A stretch of 64,000 bases of DNA from Sphingomonas sp. Y38-1Y (GCF_032391395.1 NZ_CP135916.1:3520901-3584900); one strand, 5' to 3'; numbered from the stretch's first letter, positions 16,970 through 28,490 are shown. Program-made: numbers and translations. Notes: a model not told the origin generated them from the sequence alone.

Positions 16970-17874
16970 GCGAGCAGCCAGCGATCGGCGACCAGCGCGC
17001 CGAACAGGATGAAGAGATAGAGGATCGAGAATTTGAAGAGCTGCTTCTCGGCCTTCATCTCGGCATCGCTGGTCCGAAGCGTCACCACCGTGGCAAGCGC
17101 GGCGAAGATCGCGGTCGTGACCACCGCGGTCCCGCCATAGATCCAGCCGACCAGGCCCAGCGGCCAAGGCGCGATCGCGGCGGCGGCCATCGGCAGCGTG
17201 TAGAGGCCGATCTGCTGGCGCGTCACCCGCTCGCCCGCGACGACGGGCAGCATCGGCACGCCGGCATTGCCGTAATCGGTCTTCACGAACAGCGCGAGCG
17301 CCCAGAAATGCGGCGGCGTCCACAGGAAGATCAGGCTGAAGAGCAGCACCGGCAGCAGCGTCACGTCGCCCGTCGCCGCGGCCCAGCCGATCATCGGCGG
17401 GAAGGCACCCGCCGCACCGCCGATGACGATGTTCTGTGGCGTCCGGCGCTTCAGCCACACGGTATAGACGAGGACGTAGAACAGGATCGAGACGAGCAGG
17501 ATGGCGGCCGCCACCCAGTTGGTCGCCAACCCCATCAGCACGACCGAAAAGCCGCCCAGCCCGACGCCGAAATGCAGCGCCGATTCGCGCGTCATCCGGC
17601 CGGCCGGCAAGGGCCGCGCCCGGGTGCGCTTCATCAGGGCATCGATGTCCGACTCGTACCACTGGTTGAGCGCGCCCGCCGCGCCCGCCGCCATCGCGAG
17701 GCACAGGATCGCGGTAAAGCCGATCACCGGATGCACGCTCACAGGCGCAGCGAGCAGCCCGCAAAGGCCGGTGAACACGACGAGCGTCAGCACGCGCGGC
17801 TTGGTCAGCGCCAGGAAGTCACGCCAGTCGGCGACCGGCGGCACGGCCGTCAGGGTCGATGCGGTGGGGGTCAT
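16966..17874 (-). CDS. ctaB: Protohaem IX farnesyltransferase
   Basis: A 302-residue UbiA-family prenyltransferase that makes haem O for the oxidase. The allylic-substrate motif is [15 protein letters not shown], and the second Asp-rich region is in the middle loop. About nine transmembrane helices are expected. The start is the ATG at 17874 ([10 protein letters not shown]). Upstream in-frame sequence crosses the 131-bp palindrome at 17943-18073 and is not coding. Confidence 0.94.
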   Translation of the reverse strand: MTPTASTLTAVPPVADWRDFLALTKPRVLTLVVFTGLCGLLAAPVSVHPVIGFTAILCLAMAAGAAGALNQWYESDIDALMKRTRARPLPAGRMTRESALHFGVGLGGFSVVLMGLATNWVAAAILLVSILFYVLVYTVWLKRRTPQNIVIGGAAGAFPPMIGWAAATGDVTLLPVLLFSLIFLWTPPHFWALALFVKTDYGNAGVPMLPVVAGERVTRQQIGLYTLPMAAAAIAPWPLGLVGWIYGGTAVVTTAIFAALATVVTLRTSDAEMKAEKQLFKFSILYLFILFGALVADRWLLA

Positions 17875-17942
17875 GGGCCCTGCCCATAACGTCAACCGGC
17901 GCGAGGGGGAAGAGACGTGGGTTAACGTGGGCGGGCGGGTCT

Positions 17943-18073
17943 GTTCGCGCAGAGGCGCAGAGAGCGCAGAGAGCAGGCAAGGCGCCAACGGCGCTCTTCG
18001 CAACGCTCGGCATCGGAGCGGCCGCTTCGCGGTCAGAGCGGCCCCTCTGCGCTCTCTGCGCCTCTGCGCGAAC
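17943..18073. repeat. Palindrome with perfect 29-bp inverted ends
   Basis: Bases 17943-17971 are the exact reverse complement of 18045-18073 (ends begin GTTCGCGCAGAGGCGCAGAG). The 73-bp centre has weak internal symmetry. It is unlike the other repeat families in the window. It lies between ctaD and ctaB and abuts the terminator at 18074-18102. Confidence 0.8.
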
Positions 18074-18102
18074 CAAAAAGGGCGGCCCATTAGGACCGCC
18101 CT
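18074..18102 (-). terminator. Rho-independent terminator after ctaD
   Basis: On the minus strand a GGGCGGTCC stem with loop TAAT and complement GGGCCGCCC is followed by five T. It begins about 25 bp after the ctaD stop and lies before ctaB, so ctaCD can end here. Confidence 0.8.
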
Positions 18103-18127
18103 CTTCGTTAGCGCCGGATCGAACCGA

Positions 18128-19816
<1,689 letters not shown>

Positions 19817-21010
19817 TCAGTTTTCCGTCCGACCGCTGCCGCCAGCGACGCCTTCGGCAGACTGGTTGGAAGTGACCGCCTCGGCGGCGGCGGGAATGGT
19901 GGGGCCGGTACCCGTGGCGGGCGTGGCCGTGTCGTCGGCATTGTCGGCGCCGGGCTGCGGCACCGGCGCGGTCGCGGGCGCCGCGGCAGCCGCCGCACCC
20001 GGCATCGTGCCGCCCTTCGACGCGACCCAGCGCGCGAACACCTCAGGCGCCACCGCCTCGACGGCGATCGGCATGTACGCATGCCGCGCGCCGCACAGCT
20101 CGGAGCACTGGCCAAAATAGAGGCCCGGCTCCTTGATGGTGAAGCTCGTCTCGTTGAGGCGTCCGGGCACCGCGTCGAGCTTGACCCAGAATGCCGGCAT
20201 CGCCCAGCTGTGGATCACGTCGTTGGCGGTGGTGATCAGGCGGATCGGCACGCCGACCGGCAGGACGATGCGATTGTCGACCGCCAGCAGGCGCGGACCG
20301 TCGGCGGCGGTGCGGTAACGCTGGCCGGCCGGGACCTCGCTCTGCTCCTTGAGCATGTTGGCGGTGACCGAGAAGCCGCCATGGTCGGGGAACTCGTAGC
20401 TCCAGAACCACTGGTTGCCGATCGCCTTCAGCGTCACGGCATTGTCGGGCGCGGGCGTGTACTGCGCGGCGAGCAGGCGGATCGACGGGATCGCGATCAG
20501 CGCCAGGATGATGACCGGCGCGGCGGTCCAGATCACCTCGATCACCGTGTTGTGGCTGGTCTTCGACGGCGTCGGGTTGGCACCGCGGCGATAGCGTACA
20601 ACGACCCAGCCGATCAGGCCTAGCACGAGCAGCGAGATGAAGGTGATCGCCGGCAGCAGGATCGCGTTATGGAACCACTTGGCACTTTCGCCCAGGTCCG
20701 TCGCCTGGTGCTGGATGCCGATCGCGCGGTCGCTCGGCTGGCCGATGCCGTCGCGCGGCGTCAAGAGCGGCTGACCCGCGGCATTGAGCGTCGGGTCGGC
20801 AGGCTTGGCCACGGCGGCGGGCGCCGGTGCCGTGGCGGGCGACGCCGCCGGCGCCCCGGCCGCGGGCGCACCCGGGGCGGGCGCGGTCGCCGTCGTCGCG
20901 GCAGGTGCGTCGGCAGCGGCGGTCGGCGCCGCCGGCGTCTGCGCCCCCGCGCCGCCGGCGATCGCCAGCGAGGCCGCAAGCGCCAAAATCGTCAGTCCCT
21001 GTTTGCGCAT
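19817..21010 (-). CDS. ctaC: Cytochrome c oxidase subunit II
   Basis: A 397-residue subunit II. A signal sequence (LTILALAASLAIAGGAGA) is followed by a long Ala/Pro/Thr-rich segment (about residues 23-75), two transmembrane helices and a cupredoxin domain. The CuA ligands are in GQCSELCGARHAYMP. After the domain there is another Ala/Pro/Thr-rich tail of about 60 residues. Both low-complexity parts make it much longer than the usual 280-300 residues. It receives electrons from cytochrome c. Confidence 0.95.
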   Translation of the reverse strand: MRKQGLTILALAASLAIAGGAGAQTPAAPTAAADAPAATTATAPAPGAPAAGAPAASPATAPAPAAVAKPADPTLNAAGQPLLTPRDGIGQPSDRAIGIQHQATDLGESAKWFHNAILLPAITFISLLVLGLIGWVVVRYRRGANPTPSKTSHNTVIEVIWTAAPVIILALIAIPSIRLLAAQYTPAPDNAVTLKAIGNQWFWSYEFPDHGGFSVTANMLKEQSEVPAGQRYRTAADGPRLLAVDNRIVLPVGVPIRLITTANDVIHSWAMPAFWVKLDAVPGRLNETSFTIKEPGLYFGQCSELCGARHAYMPIAVEAVAPEVFARWVASKGGTMPGAAAAAAPATAPVPQPGADNADDTATPATGTGPTIPAAAEAVTSNQSAEGVAGGSGRTEN

Positions 21011-21185
21011 CGTCTCAGGTCATCCCACATTCTCATTGCACGGCCGATGGCCGCGCCAAGCGCCGGCGAAGGACGCTTCTTCCCGGGCCTATACGCACGC
21101 TTTCCGCTGGCCTCAAGCGCCCGCGCACCCCTTCTTTCGGCGCGCCATGTTGCGGGCGGGCGCGCGCGCCACTAATCAGCGGCGC

Positions 21186-21770
21186 ATGACCGAAGACGAG
21201 ATCCTTGGCGAGTTCCGGGCCGCCGATGCGCTGCTCGAGGGGCATTTCATCCTCTCCTCCGGCCTGCGCAGCCCGCGCTATCTTCAGTGCGCGCGCGTGC
21301 TGATGGACCCGCGGCGCGGCGCGCGGCTGGCCGAGGCGCTGGTCGCCCGCCTGCCCGCCGACCTTCGCGAGTCGATCCAGGCCGTCGTCTCGCCCGCGAT
21401 GGGCGGCGTCATCGCCGGGCACGAGATGGGCCGCGCGCTCGGCGTGCCGGCGATGTTCCTGGAACGGCCGGAGGGCGTGTTCGAGCTTCGCCGCGGCTTC
21501 CGCCTCGATCCCGGCACGCGCGTGCTGATGATGGAGGACGTCGTCACCACCGGCCTTTCGAGCCGCGAGGCGATCGCCGCGATCGGCCGCGCGGGTGGCG
21601 AGGTGGTCGCGGCCGCGTCGCTCGTCGACCGGTCGGGCGGCAGCGCCGAACTCGGCGTCCCTTTCATTCCGCTGATCCGCATCGACGTGCCGACCTATAC
21701 CGCCAACGCCCTCCCCCCCGAACTCGCGGCCATTCCCGCGATCAAGCCGGGGAGCCGGGCGGCGGCGTGA
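21186..21770 (+). CDS. pyrE: Orotate phosphoribosyltransferase
   Basis: A 194-residue enzyme that joins orotate and PRPP to form OMP. The PRPP-binding loop is [14 protein letters not shown], and [17 protein letters not shown] is the N-terminal substrate region. The start is the ATG at 21186; the long open frame upstream is antisense to ctaC. The stop overlaps the GTG of pdxJ. Confidence 0.95.
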   Translation: MTEDEILGEFRAADALLEGHFILSSGLRSPRYLQCARVLMDPRRGARLAEALVARLPADLRESIQAVVSPAMGGVIAGHEMGRALGVPAMFLERPEGVFELRRGFRLDPGTRVLMMEDVVTTGLSSREAIAAIGRAGGEVVAAASLVDRSGGSAELGVPFIPLIRIDVPTYTANALPPELAAIPAIKPGSRAAA

Positions 21771-22495
21771 GCGAGCATCTGCGCCTGGGCGTCAATATCG
21801 ACCATGTCGCGACCGTCCGGAACGCGCGCGGGTCGGGCTATCCCGACCCCGTCCGCGCGGCGCTGCTGGCGGCGGAGGCGGGCGCCGACGGCATTACCGC
21901 GCACCTGCGCGAGGATCGGCGGCACATCACCGACGACGACATCGCCCGGCTGGCCGATGGCCTGACCATCCCGCTCAACTTCGAAATGGCGGCGACCGAG
22001 GAGATGCTGGGCATCGCGCTCCGCCACCGTCCGCACGCCGCCTGCATCGTGCCCGAACGACGCGAGGAGCGCACGACCGAGGGCGGTCTCGACGCGGCCG
22101 GGCAGCACAATCACCTCGCCCCGATGGTCGCCGAGCTCGGCGCCGCGAACATCCGCGTCTCGCTCTTCATCGAGCCCGACGCGCGTCAGATCGAGGCGGC
22201 GCTGCGCCTCGCCGCGCCGGTGGTCGAACTCCACACCGGCCGCTATTGCGAGCTGGAGGGCGAGGCGCAGACAGCCGAGCTTCGCCGCATCGCCGACGCC
22301 GCCGCGCTCGCCGCCAAGAACGGGATCGAGGTCCATGCGGGCCACGGCCTCACCTTCGACAATGTCGCGCCGATCGCCGCGATCCCGCAGGTGCGCGAGC
22401 TCAACATCGGGCATTTCCTGATCGGCGAGGCGATCTTCGACGGGCTGGGGCCAGTGGTGCGGCGGATGCGCGAGCTGATGGACGCGGCGCGGTGA
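21767..22495 (+). CDS. pdxJ: Pyridoxine 5'-phosphate synthase
   Basis: A 242-residue TIM barrel. [16 protein letters not shown] at the start, [12 protein letters not shown] and [10 protein letters not shown] are PdxJ signatures carrying the catalytic His and Glu residues. It condenses 1-deoxyxylulose 5-phosphate with 3-amino-2-oxopropyl phosphate. The start is the GTG at 21767, overlapping the pyrE stop (GTGA). Confidence 0.95.
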   Translation: MSEHLRLGVNIDHVATVRNARGSGYPDPVRAALLAAEAGADGITAHLREDRRHITDDDIARLADGLTIPLNFEMAATEEMLGIALRHRPHAACIVPERREERTTEGGLDAAGQHNHLAPMVAELGAANIRVSLFIEPDARQIEAALRLAAPVVELHTGRYCELEGEAQTAELRRIADAAALAAKNGIEVHAGHGLTFDNVAPIAAIPQVRELNIGHFLIGEAIFDGLGPVVRRMRELMDAAR

Positions 22496-22506
22496 GGATG
22501 CTTTTC

Positions 22507-22639
22507 AGCACCTCCCCGGGACGGGGAGGGGGACCATTGCGCAGCAATGGTGGAGGGGGCCGCCGGCACGGCGGCTTCGCCGCCACCCCTCCACTCCCCG
22601 CTTCGCGGGCGGTCCCCCTCCCCGTACCGGGGAGGTGCT
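22507..22639. repeat. 133-bp MITE-like inverted repeat element
   Basis: The ends 22507-22535 and 22611-22639 are inverted repeats matching 28 of 29 bases (AGCACCTCCCCGGGACGGGG). An inner palindrome (CCATTGCGCAGCAATGG) and TGGAGGGGG are placed as in the copy at 6675-6807, which is also 133 bp. The ends match those of the DUF559 cassette at 4580-5054. Its last bases (GGGGAGGTGCTT) supply the Shine-Dalgarno of acpS. Confidence 0.8.
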
Positions 22640-22643
22640 TACA

Positions 22644-23057
22644 ATGATCGTCGGCCTCGGCTCCGACCTCTGCAACATCGAGCGAATCCAGAACTCGCTC
22701 GACCGCTTCGGCCAGCGCTTCCTCGACCGCGTCTTTACCGATCGAGAACAGGCCAAGGCTGCGCGCCGCCCCCATACCCGCGCGGGCACGCTCGCCAAGC
22801 GCTTCGCCGCCAAGGAGGCGTTTTCCAAGGCGGTAGGCACCGGGTTCAAGGCGGGTGTGTTCATGCGCGACATCGGCGTCGTCAACGCAGCCTCCGGCGC
22901 GCCGACGCTCGAACTCACCGGGGGTGCGAAGGCGAGGCTTGACGCCCTGACGCCCGATGGCCACTTCGCCCGCGTGCATCTGACGCTGACCGACGATCAT
23001 CCCTGGGCGCAGGCGTTCGTCATTATCGAGGCGGTGCCGCTGGAGACAAAGGCCTGA
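22644..23057 (+). CDS. acpS: Holo-[acyl-carrier-protein] synthase
   Basis: A 137-residue phosphopantetheinyl transferase. [12 protein letters not shown] (Mg-binding Asp) and [12 protein letters not shown] (catalytic Glu/Lys) are the two family motifs. It activates ACP for fatty acid synthesis. The ATG at 22644 is preferred over one 9 bp upstream because IVGLGSDL is the normal beginning. Its last base overlaps the lepB ATG. Confidence 0.95.
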   Translation: MIVGLGSDLCNIERIQNSLDRFGQRFLDRVFTDREQAKAARRPHTRAGTLAKRFAAKEAFSKAVGTGFKAGVFMRDIGVVNAASGAPTLELTGGAKARLDALTPDGHFARVHLTLTDDHPWAQAFVIIEAVPLETKA

Positions 23058-23938
23058 TGGCAACCGACGAGCTGACGCTGAACAACGAAACGCCTGCCCA
23101 TGATCGGCCCGAGAAGAAGAAGGGCAGCACCGACTGGCTGGGCGAAGTGCGCAGCATCGCGGTGCTGATCCTGGTGGTGCTCGGCTTCCACAGCTTCGTG
23201 GCCAAGCCCTTCTACATCCCATCCGAATCGATGATGCCGGGGCTGCTCGTCGGCGACCGGCTGGTGGTGACGAAGTACCCGTACGGCTATTCGTTCATCT
23301 CGCCGACCTTCCACCTATTGCCGCCGATCGCCGGGCGGCTGTTCGGCCGGCTGCCGGCGCGCGGCGACGTCGTCATCGTGACGCCGCCGGGATCGCGCAC
23401 CGACTATATCAAGCGGGTGATCGGCCTGCCCGGCGACACGATCGAGATGCGCGCGGGCCAGCTGTTCCTCAACGACCAGGCGGTGCCGCGGAAGTCGATG
23501 GGCGACCGGTTGATCCCCGTCGACGCCAACACGCGCTGCGACCCCGACCATTACCCGGGCGCGCTGGTCCGCGGCGCCGACGGCAAGCCCGCCTGCCGCA
23601 TCGCCATCTATCGCGAGACGCTGCCGGGCGGCGCGACCTATGACACCGCCGACATCGAATACAGCTATGGCGACGTGTTCGGACCGGTGACGGTGCCCGA
23701 TGGCCATGTGTTCCTGATGGGCGACAATCGCGACAATTCGGCCGACAGCCGCTTCCCGCTCGACCAGGGCGGCCTGGGCGGACCGGTGCCGTGGGAGAAT
23801 ATCGGCGGCCGCGCCGAATTCATCACCTTTTCGCTCGACGGGACGGCCAACTGGAACCCGCTGACCTGGTGGGGCGCGTTGCGGCCGGGTCGTGCCGGCA
23901 CCTCGCTCCACCCGGATCGCGAGCCCGCGGCATCGTGA
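23057..23938 (+). CDS. lepB: Signal peptidase I
   Basis: A 293-residue membrane serine protease. A transmembrane helix (about 32-48) precedes the catalytic Ser58 in PSESMMPGLL; the general base is Lys119 in DYIKRVIGLPGD. Box E is MGDNRDNSADSR. It removes signal peptides from exported proteins. It is coupled to acpS (TGATG) and to maiA (GTGA). Confidence 0.95.
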   Translation: MATDELTLNNETPAHDRPEKKKGSTDWLGEVRSIAVLILVVLGFHSFVAKPFYIPSESMMPGLLVGDRLVVTKYPYGYSFISPTFHLLPPIAGRLFGRLPARGDVVIVTPPGSRTDYIKRVIGLPGDTIEMRAGQLFLNDQAVPRKSMGDRLIPVDANTRCDPDHYPGALVRGADGKPACRIAIYRETLPGGATYDTADIEYSYGDVFGPVTVPDGHVFLMGDNRDNSADSRFPLDQGGLGGPVPWENIGGRAEFITFSLDGTANWNPLTWWGALRPGRAGTSLHPDREPAAS

Positions 23939-24570
23939 GCGGCTACGTCCTTCACGATTACTACCGCTCCTCGGCCAGCTATCGCGTCCGTATCGCGCTC
24001 AACCTCAAGGGGTTGGACTATGCGCGGCACGACGTTTCGCTGCTGAACGGCGACCAGCGCAGCCCGGAGCATCTGGCGCGCAGCACCCAAGGGTTCGTGC
24101 CCGTGCTCGAGCTACCGGGCGGGCGGATGCTGGTCCAGAGCCTCGCCATCGTCGAGTGGCTGGACGCCGCGCATCCCGAGCCGCGGCTGATCCCCGCCGA
24201 TCCGCTGGAGTGCGCCGACGCGATGGCGCGCGCGCTGGTGATCGCGTGCGACATCCACCCGCTCAACAATCTGCGCGTGCTCAAGCGATTGAAGCATCAG
24301 TTCGGCGTCGACGATGCCGGTCGCGACGACTGGTACCGGCACTGGGTGGCGGAAGGACTGTCAGCGCTGGAGGCGATGGCGGGCGACGGCGCGTTCCTGG
24401 GCGGCGACTCGCCCGACGTGTCGGACGTGTGCCTCGTGCCGCAGCTCTACAATGCGCGGCGCTTCGATCTCGACCTGTCGCCCTATCCCCGACTGACCGC
24501 GATCGACGCGGCGATGCAGGCGCTGCCGCCGGTCAGCGCCGCGCACCCCGACGCGGTGGCGCCGCGCTGA
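23935..24570 (+). CDS. maiA: Maleylacetoacetate isomerase (zeta-class GST)
   Basis: A 211-residue glutathione transferase-like protein. YYRSSASYRVRIALNLKG contains the SSxSxRVRIAL motif of zeta-class enzymes, with the catalytic Ser. It isomerises maleylacetoacetate in tyrosine or homogentisate breakdown. No other pathway gene is adjacent. The start is the GTG at 23935. The 3' 38 bp overlap the convergent glycosyltransferase gene. Confidence 0.88.
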   Translation: MSGYVLHDYYRSSASYRVRIALNLKGLDYARHDVSLLNGDQRSPEHLARSTQGFVPVLELPGGRMLVQSLAIVEWLDAAHPEPRLIPADPLECADAMARALVIACDIHPLNNLRVLKRLKHQFGVDDAGRDDWYRHWVAEGLSALEAMAGDGAFLGGDSPDVSDVCLVPQLYNARRFDLDLSPYPRLTAIDAAMQALPPVSAAHPDAVAPR

Positions 24571-25630
24571 CCAGGGCATCGAACAGCGCGAGGTAGTCCC
24601 CCGCTGGATCGCCGCGGTCGATCGTCGGCAATGGCCGCGGAGCTCCCGGCGCCAGCCATTTGGCCAGCGCTGCGACGAGCGCGTCCTCTTCGCCCCGCGC
24701 AACGATGCTGCCCTTCGCCGGCGAATCGATCAGTTCGGGGATCGCCACGCTCGAATCGGTCGAGACGACGGGGGTCCCCTGCCCCAGCGCCTCACGGATC
24801 GCGCCGGGCACCCCCTCATGCTCCGAGGTCAACGCGACGACGGTGGCGCGCGCCATCGCGGGCAGCGAGTCCGCGACATGGCCGGGCAGATGGACGCGGG
24901 CGGACAGGTTCAGCGCCGCCACCTGCGCCTCCAGCGCCGGCCGCAATGCGCCCTCCCCCAGGATGACGAGCGCGACGTCGGGGTCGAGCAGGGGCATCAC
25001 GGCAATCAGCCGGTCCCACCGCTTCTGTGGCGCGAGTCGCCCCACGCCCAGGATGAAGCGTCCGGCCGGAAGCGGGATCGCCGCCGCGCCGCCTCGCGTC
25101 ACTGCCGGCGGGTTGGCGATCACGCTGAGTCGCGCCCGCGGCATGTGCATCAGCCGCTCGGCCTCCGCGGCCGACGCGGGCGTCATAGCCACCAGATGGT
25201 CGACGAAGCGCGGGTGCAGCGACAGCCAGCGGCGATAGGCGAAGTCCGCCACACCCCGGTGCGTGCCCGCCAGCGAATTCGACAGCTTGGCGACGATCGG
25301 CGCGCGCACGAACGGCCGCACTGACGCCGCCACGCCGGTATAATGGTTGCCGGGACAGAAGATCACGTCCGGCGCCAGCGCCCTGGCTTGCCGCCTTGCC
25401 GCTACGGCAAGCGCGGCATAGCCGCCGCCCCCGCCCGCCGCGACCTCGACGCCGCCGGGCAGCTCCGCCGCCAATGGCCCCGTCGCGTCGCCGATCACCA
25501 GCGTCACCCGCCGCCCACGCTGCGCCCACGATCCGGCCAGCCGCAGCAGCACGCGCTCGACCCCGCCGCCGGCCAGCGTCTGTGCAAACGAGAGGATGTG
25601 CCCCGCGCGTGCGGGCGCCTGAATCGTCAT
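24533..25630 (-). CDS. GT4-family glycosyltransferase
   Basis: A 365-residue GT-B fold enzyme. AGGGVERVLLRLAGSWAQRG near the N-terminus, GVGRLAPQKRWDRLI at the inter-domain point and EHEGVPGAIREALGQGTPVV (nucleotide-sugar site) are typical of family 4. The ATG at 25630 gives this N-terminus. It is likely to add a sugar to a cell-surface glycan or lipid; donor and acceptor are unknown. Its 3' end overlaps maiA convergently. Confidence 0.85.
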   Translation of the reverse strand: MTIQAPARAGHILSFAQTLAGGGVERVLLRLAGSWAQRGRRVTLVIGDATGPLAAELPGGVEVAAGGGGGYAALAVAARRQARALAPDVIFCPGNHYTGVAASVRPFVRAPIVAKLSNSLAGTHRGVADFAYRRWLSLHPRFVDHLVAMTPASAAEAERLMHMPRARLSVIANPPAVTRGGAAAIPLPAGRFILGVGRLAPQKRWDRLIAVMPLLDPDVALVILGEGALRPALEAQVAALNLSARVHLPGHVADSLPAMARATVVALTSEHEGVPGAIREALGQGTPVVSTDSSVAIPELIDSPAKGSIVARGEEDALVAALAKWLAPGAPRPLPTIDRGDPAGDYLALFDALVSAAPPRRGARR

Positions 25631-25775
25631 GGGCTTGCCTTGTGCCCTGCAAAAGCCCAAATCTTCGGCCAATGGAACCGCAATCCGCCAGTCGTGGCGG
25701 ACAGACTGCGGCCGATCAGGGGGCCAGTGCGGGCATTTGCCGGTAGCCGCGGCAAGAGCCCATCTTCATGACGAC

Positions 25776-26759
25776 ATGGCCCGAGACGGAACGACCGACC
25801 CCGTGAAGCAACCCGATTACGGCGTATCCCCCGCGGCGCCTGCCGCTGCCGCTGCGCCCATCGTGCCCCCTGTGGCCGAGATCGAAGCCCTCGAACCGAT
25901 CCGCCAGATCCGTCGCCGCTGGCCGGCGATCCTCGGCGCGCTGCTCAGCATCGCGATGGTCGCCGGCCTCGCGCACGAGCTGTTCGACGAAGGGCTGCTC
26001 GCGCTCGAACAGTCGGTGCCGACGCATCCTGCCTTCTATATCTGCTTCCTCCTCCTCTACATGTCGCCGCCGACGTTCGACTACGTCATCTTCCGGCGGC
26101 TTTGGCGGCTGCCGCTGTCGGGGATGATCGCGCTCCACAAGAAGCGGATCGCGAACGAGGTGGTGTTCGGCTATTCGGGCGAGGCGTTCTTCTACGCCTG
26201 GGCACGCCAGCGGATGAAGATGGTCACGGCCCCGTTCGGTGCGGTCAAGGACGTGTCGATCCTGTCGGCGATCGCGGGCAACGCGATCACGCTCGGCATG
26301 ATCGTCGTCGCGCTCCCCTTCGCCTCCGGGCTGCTGACCCCCGATCAGTTCCGCACGCTCGCCTGGTCGACGACGATCATCGTCGGCATGTCGCTCCCCT
26401 TCCTCATCTTCTCGCGCCGCGTTTTCTCGCTCGACCGGCCGACGCTCTGGTGGGTGTTCGGCGTCCACTGCCTGCGCCTCATCTGCGGGTCGACGCTGAT
26501 CGCGCTCGCGTGGCATTTCGCGATGCCGGAGGTGTCGATCGGCATGTGGCTGTTCCTCGCCGCCGGTCGCCTGCTGGTGTCGCGCCTGCCGCTGGTGCCC
26601 AACAAGGACCTTCTTTTCGCCAACTTCGCCATCATACTGATCGGACAGGGCGAAGCGCTTTCCGAACTGGTGGCACTGACCGCGGCGTTCACGCTGCTGA
26701 TGCACGTCGTTCTGATCGTCGGCTTCGGCCTTCACGCCGTGTTGGAAAAGCAGAAATGA
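25776..26759 (+). CDS. Multi-pass membrane protein of unknown function
   Basis: A 327-residue integral membrane protein. After a Pro/Ala-rich cytoplasmic N-terminus (about 45 residues) there are about seven to eight hydrophobic segments. No family is recognised. A charged stretch, RIANEVVFGYSGEAFFYAWAR, sits between the second and third segments. It overlaps the DUF2141 gene by ATGA and lies next to glycosyltransferase genes, so a glycan transport or assembly role is possible. Confidence 0.75.
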   Translation: MARDGTTDPVKQPDYGVSPAAPAAAAAPIVPPVAEIEALEPIRQIRRRWPAILGALLSIAMVAGLAHELFDEGLLALEQSVPTHPAFYICFLLLYMSPPTFDYVIFRRLWRLPLSGMIALHKKRIANEVVFGYSGEAFFYAWARQRMKMVTAPFGAVKDVSILSAIAGNAITLGMIVVALPFASGLLTPDQFRTLAWSTTIIVGMSLPFLIFSRRVFSLDRPTLWWVFGVHCLRLICGSTLIALAWHFAMPEVSIGMWLFLAAGRLLVSRLPLVPNKDLLFANFAIILIGQGEALSELVALTAAFTLLMHVVLIVGFGLHAVLEKQK

Positions 26760-27286
26760 CGTCGAACCGATTGGCCCTCGCAGCAACTGCCGCCGCCGCC
26801 TTGCTGGCCGCGCCCGCGGGCGCGCAGGGCGAGGTACTGGGCAGCGACCGCGCGGCGTGCGTGGGCGGCGGCGGGCCGGCGATCCGCGTCAACGTGATGG
26901 GCCTGAAGGACCGCATCGGCCGCCTCAAGCTCGAGCTCTATCCCGCGAACGAGGAGGATTTCCTCAAGGACGACCGCGACCTTGCCAAGGAGGGCAAGTT
27001 CTTTCGCCGGATCTGGGCCGACACGCCTGCCGAAGGCCAGGTATCCTTGTGCATCAAGGCGCCGCGCCCCGGCCGCTATGCGCTGCTCTTCACCCACGAC
27101 CGCGACGGCCGCAACAAGTTCGACTTCTGGAAGGACGGCGCGGGCTTCGCCAGCAACAAGCGGCTGGGCCGCAGCCGGCCCAAGGTGGAGCAGGCGGTGA
27201 TCGAGGTCGGATCGGGCGTCACCACCACCAACATCCGCGCGCAGTATCTGCGCGGCTTGGGCGGCTTCGCGCCGATCGGAACCTGA
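26756..27286 (+). CDS. DUF2141 secreted protein
   Basis: A 176-residue protein with a signal peptide (LALAATAAAALLAAPAGA) and one DUF2141 domain. VSLCIKAPRPGRYALLFTHDRDGRNKFDFWKDG is spread over the family core, with DRDGRNKFD as the recognisable turn. DUF2141 proteins are periplasmic or outer-surface beta-sandwich proteins without a fixed function. It is translationally coupled to the membrane protein and 4 bp from the next glycosyltransferase. Confidence 0.85.
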   Translation: MTSNRLALAATAAAALLAAPAGAQGEVLGSDRAACVGGGGPAIRVNVMGLKDRIGRLKLELYPANEEDFLKDDRDLAKEGKFFRRIWADTPAEGQVSLCIKAPRPGRYALLFTHDRDGRNKFDFWKDGAGFASNKRLGRSRPKVEQAVIEVGSGVTTTNIRAQYLRGLGGFAPIGT

Positions 27287-27290
27287 TCCC

Positions 27291-28472
27291 ATGCGCATCG
27301 TCGACGTCAACGAATTCTACTCGCCGACCGGCGGCGGCGTGCGCACCTATATCGACCGCAAGATGGGCATCCTGGCCGATCTCGGGCACGAACTGATCGT
27401 CATCGCCGCCACGACCGATCCCGACTGGGTCGAGGAGCGCCCCGGCGGCGGCCGCATCTTCTGGGTGAAGGCGCTGCCGATGGTGGTCGACAAGAATTAC
27501 TGCCTGTTCTGGGATGCCGAGCCGATCACCCGCCTGCTCGACGAGCTCGCGCCCGACGTGGTCGAGACGAGCTCGCCCTGGCGTCCGGCGACGATCGTCG
27601 GCGACTGGCAGGGCGATGCGGTGAAAATATTCTTCGCGCACAACGACAACATGGCCGCCTATCCGCTGCGCTGGTTCGAGGGGCTGGCGAGCCCCCGCAA
27701 TATCGAGCGCGCGTTCGGCTGGTACACGCGCCGCTACGACCGCTTCCTTGCCCAGTTCGACGCCTTCGTCACCAACGGTCCTGCGCTCGCCAAGCGGTTC
27801 GCGGCGCGCGGGCACCGCGTTCATGCCTCGATGCCGCTCGGCATCCCGCGCCGCGCCTTCTCGCCCGAACGGCGCGACGAGGGGCTGCGGCGGGCGCTGC
27901 TGGCGCAGGTGGGCTTGCCGCCCGAGGGGCATCTGTTGCTCGGCCTTGGCCGCCATCACCGCGAAAAGCGCTGGCCGCTGGTCATCGACGCGGTCGAGCG
28001 TGCGGGCGCCGACCTGCCTGTCGGCCTGATCCTGCTCGGCGACGGGCCGGAACGCCGGGCGCTCGCCAAGCGCGTTGCAGAAAGCCCGCACATCCGCCTG
28101 TTCCGGCCGGTCTACGACAGCGAGCGCTTCACCCGTATCCTCGCCAGCGCCGACGCGTTGATACACGGGTCCGATGTCGAGCCGTTCGGCCTCGTCGCCT
28201 CCGAAGCGCTGGCGAGCGGCCTGCCGTTGATCGTTCCGGACGAGGGCGGCTGCGCCGAACTCGCCGAGCCCGCCTTTGCCGAGACCTATCGCGCGCGGGA
28301 CGCGCGATCGGCGGCCCAGGCGATCCGCCGCCTGTTCGCACGCGAGCCGCGCATCCTGCGCGCCGCCAGCGTCGCCGCGGCCGGCAAGGTGCGAACCGAC
28401 GTCGATCATGCCCGCGACCTGGTGGCCTATTACGAGACGCTGCTCGCCGCGCGACGGACGCGGGCGGCCTGA
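27291..28472 (+). CDS. GT4-family glycosyltransferase
   Basis: A 393-residue GT-B enzyme. The start FYSPTGGGVRTYIDRK is a donor-domain glycine loop. GLGRHHREKRWPLVIDAV and HGSDVEPFGLVASEALASG hold the nucleotide-sugar contacts. It resembles alpha-mannosyl or alpha-glucosyl transferases acting on membrane lipids, but the specificity cannot be read from sequence. It ends the plus-strand operon, which is followed by a palindromic repeat. Confidence 0.88.
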   Translation: MRIVDVNEFYSPTGGGVRTYIDRKMGILADLGHELIVIAATTDPDWVEERPGGGRIFWVKALPMVVDKNYCLFWDAEPITRLLDELAPDVVETSSPWRPATIVGDWQGDAVKIFFAHNDNMAAYPLRWFEGLASPRNIERAFGWYTRRYDRFLAQFDAFVTNGPALAKRFAARGHRVHASMPLGIPRRAFSPERRDEGLRRALLAQVGLPPEGHLLLGLGRHHREKRWPLVIDAVERAGADLPVGLILLGDGPERRALAKRVAESPHIRLFRPVYDSERFTRILASADALIHGSDVEPFGLVASEALASGLPLIVPDEGGCAELAEPAFAETYRARDARSAAQAIRRLFAREPRILRAASVAAAGKVRTDVDHARDLVAYYETLLAARRTRAA

Positions 28473-28490
28473 CTCAAAGCCCGCGCACGG

